Program-made: the position numbers and the translations under genes
Shown here: one piece after another, positions 1 through 10,554 of the stretch
How positions within the stretch are numbered: the first letter of the stretch is position 1
Layout: each line of letters starts with the position of its first letter
Assembly: GCA_933228675.1 (NCBI GenBank)
Contig: OW121743.1
Location: 16,449,384 to 16,513,383, forward strand
DNA from: Stomorhina lunata
Taxonomy: Eukaryota; Arthropoda; Insecta; Diptera; Rhiniidae
DNA: 64,000 bases
Direction: 5' to 3'
Notes under the pieces: generated by a model
Told to the model about the DNA's origin: nothing
Databases searched by the model: none
The model's input: the letters and a program-made list of their open reading frames with translations, nothing else

Positions 1-419
1 TACCCACGCGTTGTTTATTCGAAATCAATGCCCTCATGTGTATTCGTTTTGATTTAAATTTTGCTTTTTCGAGAGTTTGTTTTGATTTGATCATTAATAC
101 TTTGGTCTCGTTTTGGAATAACCACTTCAATATTGCGATTATTTAGTAAAGAACTTGTTTGTTTAGAAAGTTATATGGAAAAATTTCCTATCTATTTTTG
201 AATGCACTTTTGGAACCATATTTGACGTATCAAAATTATCTGGGAAAAGTTCTTCAAAAGGAACTTTTGAACTTTGACAGCAAAAACGGTCTTCTTTTTG
301 CAGATTGTCGGTCCTTTTTGCAAAAGCACCATGGAGTGAAATCGCATTCAACAACACAAACAAAATTGTCAATTTTGCACCGATAATAATTCAGATAATA
401 TCAAAGAGCGTTCAAATCA
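1..419. other. AT-rich sequence, no gene seen
   Basis: Short open frames occur on both strands, but none has a recognisable domain or coding bias. It may be the decayed 5' part of the mariner relic that follows; I see no alignment that proves it. Confidence 0.3.
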
Positions 420-745
420 TCACAAAAAGGAACTGTATTATTACAATGGCCATACCATCACTGTTAATGGTGGACGTTATTTCCGAAGGCTATCAACTTT
501 TTTGGTTTGCATTGGATGATCTGAACACCAACGGCATGTGTTTTCGATGCGACGTGCTACACAGCTTAGGCCACATTGGATATTCGGCACGAGCGATCAT
601 CTTACGTAAAGGTAAGGTAAATTGAAAACTGTGATTGTGTGATTTGACTCTGTCAGACGTTTTCTTGTGGGGTATTTCAAGACGCAGGTGTATGTGAAAA
701 AGTCACAAACCGGACTACTGACCTTAAAGCTGACATAATTTATAA
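420..745 (+). pseudogene. Decayed DD41D mariner-like transposase, C-terminal half
   Basis: Pieces in shifting frames match the transposases found elsewhere in this window: a TVNGGRY segment near 465-480, LDDLNTNGM near 512-538 (the position just before the second catalytic Asp), and CDLTLSD..FLWG near 645-675 (the third-Asp region). Several frameshifts and stops separate them, so it is an old dead copy. No terminal inverted repeats were found. Confidence 0.6.
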
Positions 746-774
746 TTAAGTACTAAAGAGCTACACTTGAATTC

Positions 775-1000
775 TACTTGAGTCGGAGACTAGTCAAAGT
801 GCAGTTAGTAGTCAAAGTGCAAGACATCGTCATAATGCATGTGATTGACAAATATCAGTCGTAGTAAAAATGCAAGTCTTTGTTAAATGTCAGTCATTCT
901 TAAAGTGCAAGTCAGAGTCAATGTGCATCTCATTTTCGAAGTACAAGTCATTGTCAAAATGCAAGTCATAGTCAAAGTACAAGTCATTCTCAAAGTGACT
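775..1000. repeat. Degenerate ~18-bp minisatellite
   Basis: About a dozen imperfect units of the type AAGTCATTCTCAAAGTGC follow each other. The same monomer appears in inverse orientation at 30530-30645, so it is a dispersed tandem family rather than a single local expansion. Confidence 0.65.
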
Positions 1001-1569
1001 GCACTTCCTAAGACACTATTTGCTAAGCTAAACTGACTCCCTAATGGATTAAAAGCTCAACATATATCAGTCAACAATGTTATCAAGTTAAGTACTATCG
1101 ATGCATAGTCTTCTCACTCATAGGCTTCTACACTATTCTGGAAAAACTGAACAATATTTCCAAAACGTGGTCTACTACATACCACTCCCCTCTCCGATCT
1201 TTTTAAGTTAACATATTTTGAGGTGCAAATTCCTGCTATTATGGGATTCTAGAGAAAAACAGGGATGGATCTTGAACTTTGCAGTATTATTCAGAACGAG
1301 AAAAGCAGCCACAAACAGTGCGATCCAATGTCTTAGTATCAAGAAAAATATAAGAGAAAGATATACGTTTTATTACTGTAAGTTAGGCCGTTATAAAATG
1401 ACTACATGTCTTCATGCCATCTGTTCTTACTCCTGAACGCCTGGCATCTCTTCCGTCAAGGGAATGCTGACCAGTATGTAGGCTTACCGCTGTCTGTCAA
1501 TACATTGAAAATAAGTCCATTTTCTACAGGCCCAATCGGTCAACATGCTCTGATTTAAAGCTTACGATA
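1001..1569. other. Unassigned intergenic sequence
   Basis: No gene, inverted repeat or tandem repeat was recognised. The open frame at 1218-1436 has no homologous-looking motif. Confidence 0.3.
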
Positions 1570-1800
1570 ATAAGCGTTGTGCAGCCTTAGTATCCCTTCC
1601 GCGCCTCCGACTTCACATCTTAGTTTTAATCTTCAGGGCACTGTGTTTTTGGTTTCCATGCTAGAAGACTCAATCTTCAAAGTAATGATCACTGTAAGAA
1701 TTGCCATATTGTTGTGGAGGAAGAGACGGTTAAGCATCTCCCTTAGCCTTGCTCCACCCTAGCGAATCTTAGGGGTTATTATCTGAGTACATTTTTTCTG
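1570..1800 (+). mobile_element. LINE 3'-end relic
   Basis: The segment resembles the better-preserved LINE end at 22375-22800: a shortened 'CAGGGCACTGTGT' block, then MLEDSIFKVM corresponding to RLNLQSND in the other copy, then a Val-Glu-Glu-Glu-Thr-Val-Lys stretch, the remnant of the Cys/His region after RNase H. Several frameshifts make it non-functional. Confidence 0.5.
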
Positions 1801-1944
1801 CACAATCCATTTGAGATTTGGCAATTAACATTCGTAAAATACGCACATTTGCTGTAGGTGGCCGTTTGGTAGTCTAGAAAACATTTTTTGAATCTCTTAC
1901 AGGTAGCACATAAGTAGCGCTTAACCAAACCTTCTGTTTTGGTA

Positions 1945-2280
1945 CCAGGTCATATGTTTCGATTTGTCTAGAATTAAATATTGCTCTGCTGAAGATGACG
2001 AAGTCTCCCATTAATACCTAAATCGGGATACCAGTGCAATCCACTAAAACTATGACTAAGCTTGATAAATATTACTTGGTCAAGTGGTGGTTTACTGAGT
2101 TTTAATGTGACTGAAAGATACCGAACTTCTGAACATGACTCAGTTGGTTTCAATTCTGAGCCAGGTCACACTTATGTGTGGTTTCGATTTGTCTAGAATT
2201 AGGTATACATAACTCTTGCCGATGGTGAGGTATCGCAAAATTGGGATACCAGTATAATTCACTAAAACTTTGGCTGTTCA
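1945..2280. repeat. Direct repeat pair of ~100 bp
   Basis: The segment beginning TTTCGATTTGTCTAGAATTA near 1958 recurs near 2181. Both units contain GGGATACCAGT followed by CACTAAAAC. Divergence is roughly a quarter of positions, so the duplication is old. Its origin is not recognised. Confidence 0.5.
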
Positions 2281-2289
2281 CATATTACG

Positions 2290-2430
2290 TAACGCTATTT
2301 TTGCAGATTTTTTTAACAACGGAGGAATGTTATGTTTTGTAACCGCGAACGAAACATGGATCCACCACAAAAAATCGGAGACCGAAAAGCATCAAATAGT
2401 GGATTTCTAGGGCCACTAATGTAGTATTAT
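2290..2430 (+). pseudogene. Mariner (DD34D type) transposase fragment
   Basis: A short frame reads FVTANETWIHHKKSETEKHQ, corresponding to the classical mariner block around the first catalytic Asp (usually DETWI followed by an aromatic or His). Here the Asp is replaced by Asn. The frame stops soon afterwards near 2410. This differs from the DD41D elements of the window and represents another lineage. Confidence 0.5.
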
Positions 2431-2904
2431 CCGAAATGACATACAACTCTCATGTATGGCCCGGTGCTTCAAAGTCTATTTTGGAGCTTCTCGACCGACC
2501 ACAGCAGAGGACGAAGGCGCTTATTGTTGACAGTACGGTATCCTACTTTATTGATTCACTTGAACACTGTCGCAGTGCGGGCTGTGCCGCACAATTCTAT
2601 CGTTTGTACTGTGTTCTAGCAAAATCAGGCAATTCGTTTCTGAAATTCGAATTTTCATAAGCAACACACGTTTAACATCCCTTTGTTGTCGATTGTCCAG
2701 TAGACCAAATTTACTTCCTGCGGAACTTTTTCCTTCAACATGAAATATAGTAGGAGTCATCTCCTGAGTGCTGGTGCTAAATTAAAAAATAATAATAATA
2801 GGTGCTCCCTCATCTGCCCTATTCCCTAGATAAAGCTAGGAGTTACTATTTCTTGTTCCTAAACTTATAGAAAAGGCTTGGGGAGAAGATAATTCGAACA
2901 AATA
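2431..2904. other. Unassigned sequence
   Basis: No gene seen. An (AAT)n-like run lies at 2788-2800. The open frames here on either strand have no recognisable domain. Confidence 0.3.
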
Positions 2905-3600
2905 TTGGAATGGTTAGGTTAAAGTGGCAGTCTGAAAAAAATCATAGACTCACTTAGACTGTGAAATAATATATCACTTGCTTTATATGTTGAACCATTC
3001 CGAGCGCTTTAAAAAGCTCTTAAGTCGGCAGATATCAATACCAGCTAGATCGTCTAGGTCGCTTAAAAAAGATGAAACCAAAATTAATCCCCTACTGTTC
3101 GCTTGGGCAGGACAAGTGCATTGAAAATGTTTTTTCGATTCAGTCTCCTTCTCGTCTCCACAGCTTCTGCAAAGGTCATAGTTAGATCTTACTCGCAGTA
3201 GGAGCTAGCAAATGGCTAGAGGCATGCCCACGGACTCTAGTTCGGCTGGAATCGGTAATGTAGTCCCTAGCAAGCTCACCTGCTCTGCAGTTCTCTGTAA
3301 TATTCTTGTGGCCCGGCACCCATATGAGGTTTATACTGAACTGAGATTTGCGGCAACTCTGGGCTAATGTTGAATTCAGGAAGACAGAATGCAGAAATTT
3401 AATGGCAGCTTAGCTGTCAGAGAATTTAAAAATACTCACTGTTGTAAGAACATTATATCTCAGCCATTCTACTGCTTCTCTAATGGCTAGAACTTCAGCC
3501 TGAAAAACGCTACAATGATCAGGTAGTCTTCGTGATATATTTAGGCATAAAATATTGGAATAAGTTATAGAGCAAAAAGATGACTTTAACCTTTTTTGTA
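2905..3600 (-). mobile_element. LINE fragment with RNase H, interrupted by a mariner
   Basis: Read on the minus strand, 3600 to about 3200 encodes an RNase H segment: PDHCSVFQAEVLAIREAVEWL, then FSDS (the catalytic Asp region), then INLIWVPGHKNITENCRAGELARDY with the conserved His and Asp region. This order is typical of non-LTR retrotransposons with a terminal RNase H (I/LOA/R1-like group). The fragment is cut off at 3600 exactly where the mariner begins. No RT domain is left here. Confidence 0.75.
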
Positions 3601-3654
3601 AAGGGTGTCCCAAATAGAACGCAATTTTTAAATTAAACAGATATTTATTTTTTT

Positions 3655-4678
3655 AATAATTTTAATGAAATTTTCAATGACGCTTTTACATAAATGCTGC
3701 GGTATTTCATTAATTCAGCGTCCAATTTCCTCTTTTAAGGCTTGAGTCGTCGTCGGTTTATTTGCGTAAACCATCGACTTCAAAAAAACCCTAAGAAAAA
3801 AATCTAAAGGTGTTAATCGCATGATCTAGTCGGCCAATTCTGGTCTCCAAAACGCGAAATAACACGACCGGGAAATGACTAATGTAGCAATTGAATTGTT
3901 TCTCTGGCTGTATGACATGTCGCGCCGTCTTGTTGAAACCACATGCCCTCCACATTCATTTTTTCAATTATAGGCAAGAAAAAACTGGTTATCATTTCAC
4001 GATACTAAACTAAATACCATTGACTGTTTGCGCTTGACCTGCCTCATTTTCATAAAAAAAGGTCCAATGATTCCTCTAGCCGAAAAACCACACCACACAG
4101 TGACACGTTGAGGATGCATTTGCTTCGCGTGAATAACTTGAGGATTTTCCTCAACCCAAATGCGACAATTCTGCCTGTTGACGAAGCAGAAATGGGCCTC
4201 GTCACTGAAGATGATTTTATCGGCAAAATCAGCATTTTCATGTTGTCTCTCCAATACCCAATTAACGAACTCCCTTCGAAGTCCATGGTTATCTGGCTTC
4301 AGTTCCTGAGTCAATTGAACTTTGTATGCATGACTATGCAGCGAATTTCGTCAAAATTCGCTGCATAGTGGATTTGGAGACACCAATTTGTTGAGCTCGG
4401 TGTCGAATTGAGGTGGATGGCGTTTGAGCGACATCATCACATACATCTGCGACATTTTCGGTCGATCGATCTGGTCGAAGGAGCGTTGTTGTCTTTACAT
4501 CATTAACAGACCCAGTTTCGGCAAATTTATCCATTAATCTCTTTACAGTTGACTCTTTTGGAGCATTATTGTGACCCCAAATTGATCGCAATTTGCGAAC
4601 TGTAGCCGGAAAACTTTCACCATTTTGGTAAAACAATTTCACAATGAGAATGCGTTGTTCATTCGTGTAGCGCTCCAT
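3655..4678 (-). pseudogene. Broken transposase of mariner copy A
   Basis: It starts at an ATG (4678) and reads MERYTNEQRILIVKLFYQNG, a helix-turn-helix DNA-binding region, then SIRHRAQQIGVSKSTMQRIL. A frameshift near 4350 ends this frame. The catalytic core resumes in another frame at 4314 with LTQELKPDNHGLRREFVNWV and IIFSDEAHF (first Asp). A further frameshift near 4000 and loss of about the last 25 residues complete the decay. The cause of the first frameshift is visible: a perfect inverted repeat at 4334-4368. Confidence 0.8.
4334..4368. repeat. Perfect 15-bp hairpin, 5-nt loop
   Basis: Arms 4334-4348 and 4354-4368 are exactly complementary. In mariner copy B the left arm is a different, only partly complementary sequence; the change adds one base and shifts the transposase frame. 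Confidence 0.9.
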
Positions 4679-4919
4679 TTTTACTAACCTCGTACCTTCT
4701 ACTAGCAAACAATAATAATTGTTCAAATGTCAAACAATGACACTTCGAATCGCGCCAAACTTAAAAATTGCTATCTAGTTGTTACACACTTTATAAGAAA
4801 TTAGAAAATTATGTTATAAATATATTAAAGATATGTTATAAATATATTAAAGATTTCATATCGTGCAAAAAATCATTGAAAAAGTTATGTTGTTTAGCAT
4901 TTTGATTCTACATGAATGC

Positions 4920-5440
4920 CCTTATTGTTTAGAAACTAACCATCTGGCAGCACTTATTAGCAACATTAACAAAGATAAACTACCCCCACAATTTCGCTCT
5001 TTTTTTCACTGTGTCTCTTTTGCAGCAACAAGGGAACACAGACACATTTTGTAAAGAGTAAATACAGTAGTTCCTCGATTTAAATGAACATGATTTGTAG
5101 GCATTTAATAAATTAAATAAATATAAAAAATTTGTGAGACAAATAAATGTTAAATTGATAAAATAAATAATGAAATAGGTTAAATAAAATTAGAGAACTT
5201 AGAACATAAAAAGAACAACTTCGGGGTTTTCAAAAAAGGTTAGCTGATGACAATTTATGAAGTATAAACTAAGTTGAAATATTGTAAATCGGGGGTTTAC
5301 TGCATAAACAGAAACCAAATGGAAAGAGGGGGATAAACGTTAAAAATTTGCCGTCGTTGTGGTTTCTAGTTTGACATTAGTAATGAGCCAACAATCCAAG
5401 GAATAAAAACGTAAACGCGCTTAAACTAGAACATAGGAAT
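4920..5440 (+). promoter_or_regulatory. Possible upstream promoter / 5' leader related to that of Agpat1
   Basis: Three blocks occur in the same order as just upstream of the Agpat1 start codon: CATCTGGCAG (4941; 19188) followed by TTAGCAACA (4957; 19210), then CAGCAACAA (5023; 19258), then ATCCAAGGAATA (5394; 19500). The shared order suggests duplicated leader or promoter DNA, possibly an alternative first exon. No TATA box or initiator was confirmed, and random matches in AT-rich DNA cannot be excluded. Confidence 0.25.
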
Positions 5441-6316
5441 AAAAGAACAAGAAACATAAAAACACACAATTTTTATTACATATAAGAATTTTTGCATTTT
5501 TTTTAAATAAATGAATAATAACCAAGAAACATAAATAAATGTAAATAAATATTTATTAATTAATAACAATTAGGAGTTGGCTGAATGCGAAGAAAAAACG
5601 AAAATTTCAAAGAAAAAATGAATGCAATCAATTAAGAAACAAAGCACAAATTATATTAAATAAGTGATAAATTCAAGTGATTTTTTCTAAAACATTAAAA
5701 ACACAAGAAAGTTATAAAAAAACGGAAGAAAGCCTAAGAAAATGGAAAAAGAAAAATTTTATATTTAATGAAAAAATAATGAAAGTGAAAAAAATCAATT
5801 TATAAAAAGCCGGTTTTATATCATTTTACCAAGGAAATTTTTTAAATTAATTAACCTCAAGTATGTGAATGTGTGATAATCGAATGATAAATTAAAAAAA
5901 ATACCAAAAATCTCTAGGAAATTATACCTATAAAGATTTTTCAAGATTTCATTGATTTGACTCATTCCCTTTGTTCGAGGAAAAATCCCTTAAAATTCCT
6001 TAAGGAATTTTTAACGATTTTCTTAAAAACTTGAATGTCTTAGTATTGCTCCAAATTCCCTATTTATTACAAAAATTTATATTGCTATAAACATTTTTTT
6101 GAAATGATTTTCTTTCAAATATTCTTCTTTACATTTTCTCTTAATTAATTGCAATTGTTTATGTTTAACTTTGTTTTTATTTATAGTTTCTTCCCCCTTT
6201 TGCTCTTAATATTTGTTTTAATTTCTTTCTTCTTCTCGTGCATATGTTAATTTTCTTGCATCTGTTCGCCGCCTGAAGAAAAAAATTGACTCCTCGTTTA
6301 ATTCTCTCAATTATTG
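5441..6316. other. AT-rich sequence, no gene seen
   Basis: Very AT-rich with many A and T runs. No open frame of interest, no tandem repeat and no clear inverted repeat apart from a short AAATCCCTT/AAGGAATTT patch near 5985-6012. Confidence 0.3.
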
Positions 6317-6429
6317 CCCTATAACAGGGATGATAAATAATAATTTTAAAATTGTACCATAATGAAATTGTACCATAATCAAATTTTACTGTTTGTACCT
6401 TCATAGTATGTAGTTAGTAAGTTAGCAGT

Positions 6430-6720
6430 CTGGCAATCAGACTCACTTAGACAATTCAGTTGTCTTAACTGAAAGCCAGCAAACATCTTATACCTGGCTC
6501 ACTTTTTAAACCATTCGGTTTGACATAAAAAGCTCTTAAGTTCGCAAATACCTACGCCAGTTACAGCGTCCAGATCTCTCATGAAATACGAGCCGAGAGT
6601 TAGTTTCTACGATAGGCCAATACGAGGAAGTGAGGCTGATTGATGAAGTCATAGGCATATCACATGGCTCAGGTGGTTTCAATTCATAATAATCACTTGG
6701 ATATGAGAAAGCTTTCCCCA
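6430..6720. mobile_element. LINE-related remnant
   Basis: GCAGTCTGGCAATCAGACTCACTTAGAC and the AAAAGCTCTTAAGT block resemble 2920-3030, next to the RNase H fragment, so this is probably the same LINE 3' region. No coding frame survives. Confidence 0.35.
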
Positions 6721-6889
6721 AGATAGCCGAAGCGATCGACGTTAACGCAATAGTGCGAAAAGTCAGATGTTTTATAAACATCCCAGAAGCTTCTTTAAAG
6801 TCACTCGCCCCAACCATCAGCTTTTCCTCGAGCGTTCTATATCGACAGAAGCCTTCAATGTGACAATTATCTATGAGATCGTTTCTAAT

Positions 6890-7700
6890 TTAAACCCTAA
6901 CACATCTGTCTGGTATAAATATATCCTCGGACAAACGCTTACCTATCAATTACTAAATTTCAAGGTACTCTAGTTCATCTAGAAAGTGTTTTAGGTAGTT
7001 CCAAGTCTGGCATCGCCTGAAAACTCTTACCATTTCCTAAATTTCAAGGGACTCTCGTTCAATTTGTAAGAAAGTTCCAAGTCTTGCTAACTCTTCAGCT
7101 TTACAGTTCCTAGGTCCCAACCGTCAACCATACCATGGGCTTTCTAATTATATAGAAGTTTTGATTGTAACAGCAATTTATCATAAAGTTTTTCATCTTA
7201 ACGGGGCACATCTGTCTAAAATGAATACATCCGCTGAAAACTCTTACCATTTCCTAAATTTCAAGAGACTTTAGTTCAAAGTCTTGCTTAACTCTTCGGC
7301 TTTACAGTTTCTCATTTAAACGGGGCCACATCTTTCACCTACAATTTCCTAAATTTTTTTTATAATTTTCCATACCGTGGGCGTTCTAATTAGATAGAAG
7401 TTTTGATTGTAACATTGTAATCTGTGATTAAGTTTATCATCCAAACAGGGCACATCTGTCTAAAGAGAAAACTCTAACCATTTCCTAAATTTCAAGAGAC
7501 TTGTAGTTCAATTTGTTAGAAAGTTACACGTCTTGCTAACTCTTCGGCTTTACAGTTCCCTAGTCCCAACCTTCTATGAGAACATTTCTCTTCTAAACTG
7601 GGCCACATCTTTCTGGAATGAATATATCCTTAAGCAAACGTTTACCTTCAATTTCCTAAATTTCAAGAGACTTTAGTTTATTCAAGTCTTGCTAACTCGT
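6890..7700. repeat. Imperfect repeats with TTTCCTAAATTTCAAG core
   Basis: Five diverged units share TTTCCTAAATTTCAAGRGACT, then AAGTCTTGCTAACTCTTCGG, TTTACAGTT and a GGGCCACATCT block (for example near 7033, 7250, 7481 and 7654). Unit length varies from about 120 to 230 bp because of deletions. Function and origin unknown. Confidence 0.55.
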
Positions 7701-7739
7701 CTACTATACAGTTTCCTACAAAAGCTGGATACGGAACTG

Positions 7740-8230
7740 CAGAACCATCCAGAGCTGTTTTAATAGGACAAAATCTAGAGACTTAAAGATAGGATAAAGC
7801 ATCTCAAACAATCTGCTACTCCCTTAAATAAAGTCAGAATTTCGGTTTCAAAAACACTACAACTTCTGCAAAAGTACCTCGTCACAACCTTAAAACTCGC
7901 CGCATGCTTCTTAATCAGACAACGTCCTGTCATGATGGAGACAAGTATGAATACATCAAGGGTTGAAAGTAAATAATCTTTGAGAACATTTGCTATCTTA
8001 ACGAGCCCACATCAGTCTTGAATACATAGATCTTTGGACATGAGACAACTGATCATTATCTGAATTTCACGCTCCACCTCAATCTAGCTTAACAACTTGC
8101 AAGTGAGACTCAAGAAGACAAAATCAATATCCTAAATGGCAGCTTGAAAGACAGATTTCTTGAGTTGGATTCTTTCGCATAGAATGTAGTTTCTCGGTAG
8201 GACGATTACAGAGAATTTTTAATGGTAAAG
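7740..8230 (-). mobile_element. Decayed LINE RNase H region
   Basis: GTTTCAAAAACACTACAACTT and surrounding bases match, at low identity, the minus-strand LINE sequence that encodes the PDHCSVFQAE block at 3490-3530. No continuous frame remains. Confidence 0.4.
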
Positions 8231-8337
8231 AGCACGATTTGTTGTACGAACAGATTAGCCATTTTTATAAAACAATTTTATTATTTACGTATCCGTCCAT
8301 GATGATTAGGCCAAAAAGGCTGAATAAATGACAACTA

Positions 8338-9641
8338 ATGGGTGTTTTTTTTAAAGGTATAGAACTTCGAATTGAAATAAAACACTTGAAAATCGTTTTA
8401 ATGTCCATCAATTTGGCTTTATTGGAAGGATAATTTTATGCCATTAATGTTTAAATATGATATCGGGCATGTGGCTGCCGCGGCTGGCTCGAATAAAGCC
8501 AATTCTACAGGTCCAATTTTCAACTACTTTTTCGAGCATATGGGGCCGTATGTTGGCAATAACGCCACGAATGTTGGCTTCCAAGTCCCCTAACGTTTCT
8601 GGTTTGTTGGCGTAGACGAGCGACTTCACATATCCCCAAAGAAAATAATCCAGTGGTGTCAAATCGCACGATCTTGGTGGCCAATTGACAGGTCCATTCC
8701 GCGAAATTATGCGCTCATCGAATGTTTCCTTCAATAAATCAATTGTGACGTGCGCTGTGTGGCATGTAGCGCCGTCTTGTTGGAACCACAACTCATCCAC
8801 ATTCATGCCATCCAATTGGGGAACAAAATAGTCGGTTATCATGGCTCTATACCGGTCTCCATTTATGGTAACTGACTCTCCAGCATTATTTCGGAAGAAG
8901 TATGGCCCAATGACTCCACCAGTCCATAGAGCACACCAAACAGTCAGTTTTTGTGGATGTAATGGCGTCTCAAGGGTCTCATGTGGATTCTCTTCACTCT
9001 AAATGCGGCAATTTTGCTTGTTGACGTAGCCATTCAACCAAAAATGAGCCTCATCACTGAACAAAATTTTGCGATGAAAATCAGCATCGAGATCAATCTC
9101 ATTTTCGGCCCATACACCAAAATCACGACGCATTGCATGGTCTCGCGGCTTTAATTCTTGCACAAGCTGGATCTTGTAAGGTCGCAAGCCAAGATCTTTG
9201 CGCAAAATCTTCCATAAAGTTGATGGACAAAGCTCCAATTGCTGTGCACGGTGGCGAATCGATTCATTCGGGTCCTCTTCAACACTTTGCTCTACAGCGG
9301 CAATTGTTTCTTCGGTGCGCACTGTTCGACGTCGCTGCGGATGCGTATTATCACATAGAGTAAACGTAGTGCGAAAACGATCCATGGTTAACCGAATTAA
9401 TTGCTCTGATGGACGATTATGTCGACCATAAAATGGACGGAGCTTGCGGTAAACTTCGCGAACTGAACCATTATTTTCGAAATAAATTTGCACGATTTGC
9501 AAGCGTTGTTCTTTTGTCAACCTGTTCATGATGAAATGGCAAACCAAACTAAATATTAAACACTTGACAGCTGACAAAATGGCCGCCAGTTAAAAAAGTG
9601 ATGCCAACTTAAAGTTCTATACATCAATAAAAAACACCCGA
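8338..9641 (-). mobile_element. DD41D mariner-like element, copy C (nearly intact)
   Basis: Ends GGGTGTTTTTT are inverted at 8340 and 9639, and both terminal regions share GTATAGAACTT. TA dinucleotides flank at 8336-8337 and 9642-9643. The 1304-bp element is complete from end to end and carries one transposase gene with a single stop codon. TIR sequence differs from copies A and B, so it is a separate family. It sits inside the hAT-like element and is the younger insertion. Confidence 0.85.
8444..9529 (-). pseudogene. Transposase of mariner copy C, one nonsense codon
   Basis: From the ATG at 9529 the frame is open for 361 codons except for a TAG at 8999-9001 (codon 177), where the related copies have Trp in NCRIW. 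The N-terminal DNA-binding region (MNRLTKEQRLQIVQIYFENN, then SIRHRAQQL) precedes the DDE core: Asp159 in FSDEAHF, Asp252 in FQQDGATCH and Asp294 in LTPLDYFLW. Forty-one residues separate the last two, the DD41D spacing described for rosa-type elements of the Tc1/mariner superfamily. Codon changes are few, so the copy died recently. Confidence 0.85.
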
Positions 9642-9866
9642 TATAATAATTTGACAGAAGCTTCAAGTTATGAACTTATCAACCGCCATAGTTTGATGCT
9701 TCTGCTTTTCTATAATGACCCAAATTCTTACAATAATATCGCATTCTTATTTCAGACCCAAAAAAAAAATAATTTTGTACTTTATTTTTCATTGTTGAAT
9801 AGAATAGTTCTGGTACAATTGTATAAATAGTACAATTGTGCCGCATTTATCATCCCTGCTCTATCA

Positions 9867-10554
9867 TCACTCTCTTTGTATATGTCCATTCCATTATTAT
9901 TTTCTTTTTTTTCAAAACCCCATTGTTTTTTTTTTTATTCGGTTAAGTATCTCATATTACAAACAATTATTTTTATAGACAACATAATACGTATTCAAAC
10001 AGTTGTGCACTTTTTTAATAAAAGTCAGATTTTAAAATCTTTAACTTGCAAAAAAGTGTGCAAGAGAGGGAGAGCGGTTTAGTATGATGTTTATTCAATA
10101 TGTTGCTACAACATTTTCCAAACACCAACCAAAAAAGTTTAACAACATTTTGGTTTTGTCAAATGTTGCTAAAGAAAGTGAGGTGCCAGACGTTGTGATA
10201 TAGCTGAAATAACACTAAACAAAAGCTATTTTTTAATAAGATATTTAAAGAATCTATCAATTGGAGCTACTAGATGTTGACGGCTATATTGTTTTAGTGG
10301 TGTCTGTTGTTGCTTATTATTTAGTGACTCCAATCTTCCTGATACATAAGAATATTGATTGAAAATAAGTATCCATAAGCGACGGCACCACTCTAATCGA
10401 GGCTCAACAGGTGGCAATGCATTTATAAAAACTGACTGTTTAGTGTAGATTAGTACCTGGTTGACCGAGCCTTGCTCGGGGCTTTACGATAAGCATTTTG
10501 AGGCAAATTTTAAAGTTTTTATATATTTTATTTTATACAGTTACAGTTTAACTC
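9867..10554. other. AT-rich sequence, no gene seen
   Basis: No supported gene. GTTGCTACAACATTTTCC near 10102 and CAAATGTTGCTAAAG near 10158 are a short repeated motif of unknown meaning. Confidence 0.3.

Larger units (their letters stand above)
3601..4791 (-). mobile_element. DD41D mariner-like element, copy A
   Basis: The ends AAGGGTGTCCC (left) and AAGTGTGTAAC (right, inverted) are flanked by TA dinucleotides at 3599-3600 and 4792-4793, as expected for the Tc1/mariner superfamily. Inner TIR sequence GAACGCAATTTTTAAATT is shared with copy B at 31116-33645. It inserted into the LINE RNase H fragment next to it. The element is dead: the transposase is frameshifted and its 3' coding end is deleted. 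Confidence 0.8.
6325..9858. mobile_element. hAT-like element with nested insertions
   Basis: Left end CAGGGATGATAAAT (6325) is matched exactly in inverse orientation at the right end (to 9858). The 8-bp flanks CCCTATAA (6317-6324) and CTCTATCA (9859-9866) agree at 6 of 8 positions and are compatible with one ancestral hAT-type target duplication. No hAT transposase is visible. The interior holds LINE remnants, a ~230-bp tandem repeat and a later mariner (8338-9641), so it is an old non-autonomous copy that became an insertion sink. Confidence 0.6.

Noticed and set aside
305..625. 106-codon open frame as a host gene
   Set aside because: Its second half matches decayed DD41D transposase read through frameshifts; the first half has no support.
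9133..9431. Two plus-strand open frames
   Set aside because: Antisense shadows of the mariner copy C transposase.
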